10,600 nucleotides of DNA. Origin: Nitrospirota bacterium. Its GTDB lineage: Bacteria; Nitrospirota; Thermodesulfovibrionia; Thermodesulfovibrionales; JdFR-88. The DNA lies in NCBI GenBank assembly GCA_021819985.1, contig JAKAEG010000081.1:1-10600 (forward strand), read 5' to 3'. The position numbers were made by a program, and so were the translations under genes. Within the stretch, counting starts at the first letter, position 1, and each line of letters starts with the position of its first letter. The notes under the pieces were generated by a model. It saw only the letters and a program-made list of their open reading frames with translations, was not told where the DNA came from and did not search any database. Positions 6,229-10,600 of the stretch are shown piece after piece.

Positions 6229-7779
6229 TCAAAGCGGGTCCCAGGCGCGGCCGTCCCTGGAAAGCATGGCATCAGCCTGGCCGGGCCCGGATGATCCTGC
6301 CTCATAATTCGGAAAATCCTTTATCTCCATCGATTCCACTTTTTTTATAACGGGTGTAAGGAGTTGCCAGGAGGACTCCACCTCGTCCGCGGACGCAAAG
6401 AGCATCTGGTCGCCCTGCATGCAGTCAAGCAGTATCCGGGCATAGTCCGTCGTGGCGATCCCTTTTGGGTACGTATAATCCAGCCTGACCGGGCCAAGGC
6501 ATATCCTGGTGCCGGGCTGTTTTGCCTGCAGGAACAGGTCAAATTTCTCGTCCGGATGAATACAAAGCGTCAATACATTCGGCTCTATCTGTTGCTCGTT
6601 GTATTCCCTGAATATCTTATGCGGGACAGGCTTGAAATGGATGGAGATCTCCCCCGTGCGGGCGGGCGTTCTTTTGCCGGAGCGCAGATAAAAAGGAACG
6701 CCGTCCCATCTCCAGTTCCCGACTTCGAGTTTAAGAGCGGCATATGTTGCGGTATTCGAATTGGGGGACACGCCAGGCTCGTTCCTGTAGCCTGGCAGAA
6801 CGCCGTCCGAATGCCCCGGCCCGTACTGGCCAAGCGCCAGAAATTCGTCCATTTTCTCCGGGTCTAGCGGCTTTATCGAACTCAGCGCCTTGGCCCTTTC
6901 GCCCCTCACCTTTCCGGTCGTAAAGGCAGAAGGGGGTTCCATGGCCGTAAGCGCCAGGAGATGGAGCATGTGGTTCTGGAACATGTCCCTGAGCACGCCG
7001 GACTCCTCGTAATATGGACCCCTGTTCTCGATGCCCAGAGTTTCCGCCGCTGTTATCTGCACGTGGTCTATGTAACGATTGTTCCATATGGGCTCGAAAA
7101 TATAATTTGAGAACCTGAACATCAATATGTTCTGGACGGTCTCTTTAGCCAGGAAATGGTCCATCCGGTATATCTGGTCCTCCCTGAAATACTTCCGGAG
7201 CGTACTGTTTAGTTCCCCTGCGGATTCAAGGTCGCGCCCGAAAGGCTTTTCCACAACAATATGCGAGTAACCGCCGTTTTCCTCGCCGCCCCCTTTTTCT
7301 GATTGCCCAGCGGCACCGGCTTCACCCAGATTCTTGATCACATCATTAAAAGCCGAAGGAGGCATTGCGAGATAAAAAATACGGTTACGGCAGGTCTTGT
7401 ACCGTTCTTCCAGTGGGACGCAATTTTTCAGCATCGCACCGTAAGAGCCCGGGTCCTCAACAGGCATGTAATGTACCCTGTTTGCGAGTTCCCGCCATTT
7501 GGCTTCATTGAATTTTTCCACACCTATCGAGGGGGCATTCCGGACCGCTTCGCGCAGCAGATCTCTGAACTCGTCCGTGTCCATTTTTTTTCTGGCCGAA
7601 CCTATTATCAGGAATTCTTCAGGCAATAATGAGAGGGTGTTAAGCTGATACAAGGCCGGAAATATCTTTCGTTTGGCCAGGTCCCCCGTAGCGCCGAATA
7701 TGAAAAGATTAAACGGTTTGGGGCGCTCGAATTCGCATACGTCCGCCTGCGGCCCGGCTTCCAGTTGAGTAGTCGACAT
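6229..7779 (-). CDS. zwf: glucose-6-phosphate 1-dehydrogenase
   Basis: Oxidises glucose-6-phosphate to 6-phosphogluconolactone with NAD(P)+, the first step of the oxidative pentose-phosphate and Entner-Doudoroff routes; cytosolic. The 516 residues are the usual bacterial length. The Rossmann dinucleotide motif GATGDLAKRK is at 29-38. VVEKPFG is at 175-181. The substrate-phosphate motif RMDHFLAKE is at 205-213, with Ala where most homologues have Gly. The catalytic-base His is His270 in MFQNHM. The C-terminal region includes PFYLRSGKR (362-370), also characteristic. GGAGG at 7785-7789, five bases before the ATG, supports the start. No 6-phosphogluconolactonase, gnd or edd/eda lies next to it in the window, so the rest of the pathway must be elsewhere. 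The gene follows a long non-coding stretch holding a candidate promoter and operator-like palindromes. Confidence 0.97.
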   Translation of the reverse strand: MSTTQLEAGPQADVCEFERPKPFNLFIFGATGDLAKRKIFPALYQLNTLSLLPEEFLIIGSARKKMDTDEFRDLLREAVRNAPSIGVEKFNEAKWRELANRVHYMPVEDPGSYGAMLKNCVPLEERYKTCRNRIFYLAMPPSAFNDVIKNLGEAGAAGQSEKGGGEENGGYSHIVVEKPFGRDLESAGELNSTLRKYFREDQIYRMDHFLAKETVQNILMFRFSNYIFEPIWNNRYIDHVQITAAETLGIENRGPYYEESGVLRDMFQNHMLHLLALTAMEPPSAFTTGKVRGERAKALSSIKPLDPEKMDEFLALGQYGPGHSDGVLPGYRNEPGVSPNSNTATYAALKLEVGNWRWDGVPFYLRSGKRTPARTGEISIHFKPVPHKIFREYNEQQIEPNVLTLCIHPDEKFDLFLQAKQPGTRICLGPVRLDYTYPKGIATTDYARILLDCMQGDQMLFASADEVESSWQLLTPVIKKVESMEIKDFPNYEAGSSGPGQADAMLSRDGRAWDPL

Positions 7780-7827
7780 AAAGACCTCCGGGACAAAAAT
7801 AAAAAAAGCAAAATGTCTCTTTTACTT

Positions 7828-7855
7828 AGGCTATCACCGGGGGAAGCGGAGTCAA
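7828..7855 (-). promoter_or_regulatory. zwf: candidate sigma-70 promoter for zwf
   Basis: Read on the minus strand, TTGACT (7855-7850) and TAGCCT (7833-7828) lie 16 bases apart, giving a good -35 and a mediocre -10. Transcription would begin near 7821, about 40 bases ahead of the zwf ATG and ahead of its Shine-Dalgarno site. A weak -10 would suit activator dependence. Confidence 0.35.
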
Positions 7856-7920
7856 GGGCCGGCCCGTATCCTATTCCCATCAATTCAAAATTCCATCTGC
7901 CCGCCCTTTTTTTGTTTTTT

Positions 7921-7993
7921 TGTTCAAATTGAAAATTTTAAACTCCCGTTTTTAAAGCATTTTTTAGTCTGGCTGTTCAATTCAATTTGAACA
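7921..7993. promoter_or_regulatory. paired TTCAAnTTGAA palindromes (13-bp perfect inverted repeat)
   Basis: TGTTCAAATTGAA (7921-7933) is the exact reverse complement of TTCAATTTGAACA (7981-7993). Each arm is itself a dyad, TTCAA-n-TTGAA (7923-7933 and 7981-7991), with centres 58 bases apart. A further half-site GTTCAA lies at 7975-7980, next to the second dyad. The arrangement resembles two operators for a dimeric regulator, 70-170 bases upstream of the candidate zwf promoter. Confidence 0.5.
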
Positions 7994-8004
7994 CACATCC
8001 CGCC

Positions 8005-8046
8005 TCAAAGCTCCCTTCCGGCTACGGCTTTGAAAAGCCCTGCCGG
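8005..8046. repeat. competing hairpins
   Basis: Structure 1 has a 5-bp outer stem CCGGC/GCCGG (8018-8022/8042-8046), a small internal loop, a 5-bp inner stem GGCTT/AAGCC (8026-8030/8035-8039) and a TGAA loop. Structure 2 pairs TCAAAGC (8005-8011) with GCTTTGA (8027-8033) and excludes the inner stem of structure 1. The function and the transcribed strand are unknown. Confidence 0.35.
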
Positions 8047-8249
8047 TCTAACCATATCCCCTGTGGCATGGCGTTGTCCATTCAAACAGTTCATGTAAAA
8101 TGTTTCAAAAGAAGTGAAGCGGTCCATTTACCAGATTTCGTCCAGGAAGCCGCGTCATACAAGGCGGTTCAAATTATACAGAGTCCGGCCCTTACTTCGC
8201 GCTTGCAGACATATCGCATTGTGTCAAATACTGGTTGAAAGAGACACCG

Positions 8250-8315
8250 GATTAAGTATGGCGTCCCCGGAATTCGAACATCGGGGCTTGCGGGAATAAC
8301 AACTGTGAGGCTTGA
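8250..8315 (-). repeat. possible dispersed-repeat or RAYT/IS200-type end relic
   Basis: The segment contains ATTAAGTATGGCGTCCCC directly followed by GGAATTC, a stem CCCCG/CGGGG (8265-8269/8282-8286), and ATTCCCGC when read on the minus strand. I remember similar text (GTATGGTGTCCCC, GGAATTC) around REP-associated transposase remnants in Desulfobacterota-like genomes. That is recollection rather than a search result, and no transposase gene is present here. Confidence 0.3.
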
Positions 8316-8347
8316 CTTACTAACGATGTCCTTCGTATGTACGGGCG

Positions 8348-9511
8348 TCAAGGTGTGCAGACCATGTTTCGGCCCTGTGCCTTTGCCTTGTATAGCGCCT
8401 TGTCCGCACTTTCAATAAGCCCTTCGAATTTTTTCGAATCGATTCCAAAGGTGGAAATGCCGAAACTAAGTGTCACCGATATTCGGCTTTCACGATGCAC
8501 AAAGGGGTATTCCTCTATCGAACGCCTAAGCTTTTCTGAGATTGCAAGCGCCTGCTCCCTGCTTGCATTCGAAAGAATGGCTGCAAACTCTTCGCCCCCG
8601 TACCGTGATATCACATCGCTTTTTCTCAGGCCTTTCCGCAATATTTCAGCCAGCCAGCGAAGGACTTCATCGCCCACCGGGTGCCCGTAATTATCGTTGA
8701 TGCGCTTGAAATGATCTATATCGCACATTATGAGGCTCAAGCTGTCCCCGTAACGCCCGGCCCGTTCCACTTCATCTAAAAGGCGTTCATTGAAATATCT
8801 CCTGTTGTGGAGCGATGTGAGGGAGTCTCTGATAGCCACATCCAAGGTCTTCATGTAGATCTTTGAATTGTTTATCGCCATGCCTACGGTATGGGCTATT
8901 ACGGAAACCAGCGTAATAATATCCTCCGTGATGGGCCTTTTTGAGATCGAATTGTCCGCCACCAAAACTCCCTCTATCGCGTCTATATTGAAAGATGCAA
9001 ATATGGGGCAGGCCGGACACCGGACGGCTTTTTCATCGAGACTGTCTACAGCTTCTCCGCCGCACTTTGTCCCAGGAACCAGCCAGCACCTTAGCCATTT
9101 TCTGCCATAAGCCGGACAACCCGGCTGGTTGCAGTTTTTTATCTCCCAGCAGGGTATCCTCTTTTTGTTCACTATCGGCACAAGCACCGAATTGGCAAGC
9201 CCTAGCAGCCCCACTTGCTGGTCAGGATCATCAGGACTGATGCGGACGGGGATGCCGGTAATAAGGGGCCTTGCAATGATGGAATCGTTTTTTATGGGTA
9301 TCTCTGTGTTCTCTATCATTCCGGGGGGGAATCCGCGGGATAACTTGCCTTGCAGCACCTGTTTCCGGTGTTTCAAAAAAAATAAGGCGACCCTGTCGAA
9401 GTGGAACATGTCGTTGACGAGCTCGACGAACCTTTCCTCTATCTTGTCCGTATCCAGGTCCTCATAGACGCTACCGATCATCTCAAGGAGTGTGAGTTCA
9501 GTATTTTCCAT
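8348..9511 (-). CDS. diguanylate cyclase: GAF domain with inserted cysteine-rich (two-CW-like) module, plus GGDEF
   Basis: A 387-residue cytosolic sensor enzyme that makes c-di-GMP from two GTP. Residues about 8-118 and 173-218 together read as one GAF domain (VALFFLKH...SVLVPIVNKK, then IEGVLVADN...VGMAINNSKIY). Between them lies a cysteine module, about 120-172, with Cys121, 127, 132, 142, 150, 165 and 168 and the pairs CW at 121-122 and 142-143. A short helix leads into the GGDEF domain (about 222-387). The active site is RYGGEEF (303-309), with metal-ligand Asp264 in MCDIDHFK. The inhibitory I-site RKSD (296-299) lies exactly five residues before GGEEF, so product feedback inhibition is expected. 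All catalytic features are intact. AAGGA at 9518-9522, six bases before the ATG, and a strong promoter at 9541-9570 support the start. The cysteines suggest metal, haem or thiol redox sensing, which is inference. No membrane segments are seen. Confidence 0.93.
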   Translation of the reverse strand: MENTELTLLEMIGSVYEDLDTDKIEERFVELVNDMFHFDRVALFFLKHRKQVLQGKLSRGFPPGMIENTEIPIKNDSIIARPLITGIPVRISPDDPDQQVGLLGLANSVLVPIVNKKRIPCWEIKNCNQPGCPAYGRKWLRCWLVPGTKCGGEAVDSLDEKAVRCPACPIFASFNIDAIEGVLVADNSISKRPITEDIITLVSVIAHTVGMAINNSKIYMKTLDVAIRDSLTSLHNRRYFNERLLDEVERAGRYGDSLSLIMCDIDHFKRINDNYGHPVGDEVLRWLAEILRKGLRKSDVISRYGGEEFAAILSNASREQALAISEKLRRSIEEYPFVHRESRISVTLSFGISTFGIDSKKFEGLIESADKALYKAKAQGRNMVCTP

Positions 9512-9540
9512 ATTTAATCCTTCGCAGAGTTGTGACAGGC

Positions 9541-9570
9541 ACTATAATCAGAACTGGATCCCTTTGTCAA
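9541..9570 (-). promoter_or_regulatory. strong sigma-70 promoter for the diguanylate cyclase gene
   Basis: On the minus strand a perfect TTGACA (9570-9565) and TATAGT (9546-9541, 5/6) are 18 bases apart. Transcription would start near 9534, giving a leader of about 22 bases that includes the Shine-Dalgarno site. This is the best sigma-70 match in the window. Confidence 0.7.
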
Positions 9571-9636
9571 CACACGGAAATTGCCATGCGATCCGGATAC
9601 TTTTCCCTACGTAATACGAGATACCCGCAAAACAAT

Positions 9637-9664
9637 TAAAGTTTGCGCGGTTACTTTTCGATAA
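9637..9664 (+). promoter_or_regulatory. sigma-28 (FliA)-like promoter for the bacteriohemerythrin gene
   Basis: TAAAGTTT (9637-9644) and TTCGATAA (9657-9664) are 12 bases apart. The established flagellar sigma-28 consensus is TAAAGTTT-N11-GCCGATAA. The first element matches at all eight positions and the second at six of eight, with a spacer one base too long. Transcription would start near 9671, leaving the AAGGAG (9686-9691) and the ATG at 9698 on a short leader. Confidence 0.45.
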
Positions 9665-9697
9665 GAGAGGTGAATTTATAATTACAAGGAGCTTTTC

Positions 9698-10105
9698 ATG
9701 GCACTAATAGACTGGAGCAGTGATCTGGAAACAAAGATCGGTTCAATAGACCAGCAGCACAAAAAACTCGTTGCCCTCATTAATGGCTTGCACGAGGCAA
9801 TGAAAACTGGAATGGGCAAGGATGTCACCGGCAAGGCAATTGATGAGCTGGTAGCCTATGCTGTAACGCATTTCTCACATGAGGAGAGGTTCATGACGGA
9901 CTATGGATATCCCGGATTGCTGGCGCACAAAAAAGAACACGATGAGTTCACGATAAAAGCGAAAAAACTCGATGAGGATTTCAAAGCAGGCAAGATGCTG
10001 CTTACCATTGAGATCATGAAATTCCTGAAAGACTGGCTTACAACACACATCAAAGGTACTGACCAAAAATATGGCCCGTTCCTGCTTGGTAAAGGGGTGT
10101 CATAA
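9698..10105 (+). CDS. bacteriohemerythrin (single-domain O2-binding di-iron protein)
   Basis: A 135-residue soluble four-helix-bundle protein that reversibly binds O2 at a non-haem di-iron centre. All seven expected iron ligands are present at canonical spacing: His21 (DQQHKKL), His58 and Glu62 (HFSHEE), His77 and His81 (AHKKEHDEF), His117 (THIKGTD) and Asp122. Trp6 in the N-terminal IDWSSDL is also typical. The length matches stand-alone bacteriohemerythrins, with no fused sensor or methyl-accepting domain. AAGGAG six bases before the ATG sets the start. It is divergent from the diguanylate cyclase across 186 bases and has a sigma-28-like promoter, which suggests a link with motility. Roles known in the family include O2 storage or delivery and O2 signalling in microaerophiles; which applies here is not visible. 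The symbol is left blank because naming varies. Confidence 0.96.
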   Translation: MALIDWSSDLETKIGSIDQQHKKLVALINGLHEAMKTGMGKDVTGKAIDELVAYAVTHFSHEERFMTDYGYPGLLAHKKEHDEFTIKAKKLDEDFKAGKMLLTIEIMKFLKDWLTTHIKGTDQKYGPFLLGKGVS

Positions 10106-10162
10106 TACCTTTCAGTTCTGTACTGTCAACGCTGGCGGTCAGGTAAAGCAAAATAAATATAG

Positions 10163-10197
10163 GGCGAGGGGCGATTTTGATCAAAAAACCCCTCGCC
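10163..10197 (+). terminator. long hairpin downstream of the bacteriohemerythrin gene
   Basis: GGCGAGGGG (10163-10171) pairs perfectly with CCCCTCGCC (10189-10197). The loop itself holds the palindrome TTTTGATCAAAA (10175-10186), so the whole folds as a nearly continuous rod. It starts 57 bases after the stop codon. No T run follows, so termination or mRNA 3'-end protection is inferred, not shown. Confidence 0.55.
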
Positions 10198-10306
10198 TGC
10201 CGCGTTCAATAACTCCTATTTTCCTGCGGGCTGCTGGGCGTACTATTGCTCAGGCACGGCCCACCCAAAAACGTTTGTTTGAAGGGGCTATACGTAACAA
10301 AAGTGA

Positions 10307-10335
10307 TTGACTCCTAAAGCGCCTGAGGTCATCAT
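10307..10335 (+). promoter_or_regulatory. candidate sigma-70 promoter for the recombinase gene
   Basis: TTGACT (10307-10312, 5/6) and CATCAT (10330-10335, 4/6) are 17 bases apart, placing a transcription start near 10342, about 30 bases before the ATG. Confidence 0.4.
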
Positions 10336-10342
10336 AAGCCTG

Positions 10343-10365
10343 CTTTTTCAAAGAGAAAAAGGAGG
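10343..10365 (+). promoter_or_regulatory. small hairpin abutting the recombinase ribosome-binding site
   Basis: CTTTTTC (10343-10349) pairs with GAAAAAG (10355-10361) around an AAAGA loop. The last two bases of the 3' arm are the first two of the strong AGGAGG (10360-10365), five bases before the ATG. The stem is A/U-rich and may only mildly affect translation. Confidence 0.35.
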
Positions 10366-10370
10366 AAGCA

Positions 10371-10600
10371 ATGATCCAGGCGAAGCAGCAAAGCAGTGCA
10401 GTAGAACCTGCCAATTTTCCCGGTGCCGCGGAATCTCACATTGATCGCATCCTTGAGAAAATATCCAGGTTGGCCGTCCCCGGCAGAGAGTATTTGGAGA
10501 GCTATATGCTCCACAAATGGCGAATGAACCACAAGCCAAGCACTCTTAAGGGCAGCCTCTACGCTTTGAGTTTATTCCTCATGCTTTATGCCAGCCGTGG
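10371..10600 (+). CDS. probable tyrosine recombinase/integrase, N-terminal part, truncated by the window edge
   Basis: An open frame runs from the ATG at 10371 to the window end, giving 76 complete codons and no stop. The first 25 residues are polar. The text from about residue 40 (REYLESYMLHKWRMNHKP, then STLKGSLYALSLFLMLYASRG) has the helix pattern of the SAM-like core-binding domain of phage-integrase-family recombinases: a leading amphipathic helix, a basic linker with PSTL (compare S-xx-T in XerC/D-like proteins), then a helix with spaced hydrophobics. The catalytic domain with its Arg-His-Arg-Tyr residues lies outside the window, so activity cannot be judged. A strong AGGAGG five bases upstream and a promoter candidate support a real start. 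It probably marks the edge of a mobile or accessory segment. No tRNA or attachment site is visible beside it. Confidence 0.65.
   Translation, partial: MIQAKQQSSAVEPANFPGAAESHIDRILEKISRLAVPGREYLESYMLHKWRMNHKPSTLKGSLYALSLFLMLYASR

Larger units (their letters stand above)
7780..8347. other. 568-base gap without a convincing gene between zwf and the diguanylate cyclase
   Basis: Short open frames exist (for example 7987-8238 plus and 8169-8351 minus), but they lack ribosome-binding sites, recognisable domains and conserved-looking composition. The gap holds the candidate zwf promoter (7828-7855), a T-rich tract (7907-7921), paired palindromes (7921-7993), competing hairpins (8005-8046) and a repeat-like relic (about 8250-8315). 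Bases 8050-8240 show nothing I recognise beyond scattered TTCAA words. Confidence 0.6.

Noticed and set aside
7987..8238. 83-codon plus-strand open frame in the zwf-cyclase gap
   Set aside because: No ribosome-binding site, no domain I can recognise, and it spans the palindrome and hairpin structures; it looks like a chance open frame.
8262..8290. tRNA-like 3' end on the minus strand (TTCGAAT flanked by G/C runs)
   Set aside because: With TTCGAAT as a seven-base T loop the flanking five bases do not pair, and no matching acceptor arm or anticodon stem is found upstream.
8169..8351. 60-codon minus-strand open frame after the cyclase gene
   Set aside because: Its middle is simply a translation of the repeat-like segment around 8250-8315, and there is no convincing start context.
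9677..9682. Perfect TATAAT just before the bacteriohemerythrin gene
   Set aside because: A start from this -10 would fall near 9689, inside the Shine-Dalgarno site, and no -35 lies at 16-18 bases; the sigma-28-like motif upstream fits better.
10071..10310. 79-codon plus-strand open frame overlapping the end of the bacteriohemerythrin gene
   Set aside because: It runs out of frame through the hemerythrin C-terminus and the hairpin at 10163-10197, with no ribosome site and no recognisable protein features.

Overview
The window holds a block of carbohydrate and glycogen genes, then a divergently transcribed c-di-GMP/hemerythrin pair, and ends in the first part of a probable site-specific recombinase. 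Every complete gene has a clean reading frame. Base composition is moderate (roughly half G+C), and ATA (Ile) and AGG/AGA (Arg) codons are frequent. The diguanylate cyclase carries a cysteine-rich CW...C module of a kind I associate with Desulfobacterota (former Deltaproteobacteria) and Nitrospirota. Together with the G/C-run palindromic repeats between genes, this suggests a free-living anaerobic or microaerophilic Gram-negative of one of those groups. That placement is inference; no rRNA or other marker gene is present.

Layout. (1) Bases 1-4967, plus strand: the C-terminal part of a GH13 alpha-amylase-family enzyme (GlgE-like by motif), a three-helix SemiSWEET sugar transporter, a GT4 glycosyltransferase, and a GTG-started glycogen-debranching-type amylo-alpha-1,6-glucosidase that overlaps the GT4 gene by 14 bases. 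(2) 4968-5167, a convergent gap: a weak terminator candidate and two facing copies of a C/G-run palindromic repeat. (3) 5168-7779, minus strand: zwf (glucose-6-phosphate dehydrogenase) followed by an aldo/keto reductase, with an 11-bp perfect hairpin between them. (4) 7780-8347, about 570 bases with no convincing gene: a candidate zwf promoter, paired TTCAAnTTGAA palindromes, two competing hairpins and a repeat-like relic. (5) 8348-9511, minus strand: a GAF-GGDEF diguanylate cyclase with seven cysteines inserted in the GAF domain. (6) 9698-10105, plus strand: a bacteriohemerythrin with a complete di-iron ligand set, preceded by a sigma-28-like promoter. (7) 10106-10600: a long hairpin, then the start of a probable tyrosine recombinase running off the window.

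How the genes may work together. The GH13, GT4 and debranching enzymes would build or remodel alpha-glucan. SemiSWEET would move a small sugar across the membrane. Zwf would feed glucose-6-phosphate into NADPH-producing oxidation. The GAF-GGDEF protein (c-di-GMP synthesis) and the hemerythrin (O2 binding) are divergent across 186 bases and may form an oxygen/redox-linked lifestyle switch. I do not see a self-evidently new multi-gene system. The points most worth checking are the cysteine module inside the GAF domain together with its hemerythrin neighbour, the sigma-28-like promoter, and the operator-like palindromes upstream of zwf.
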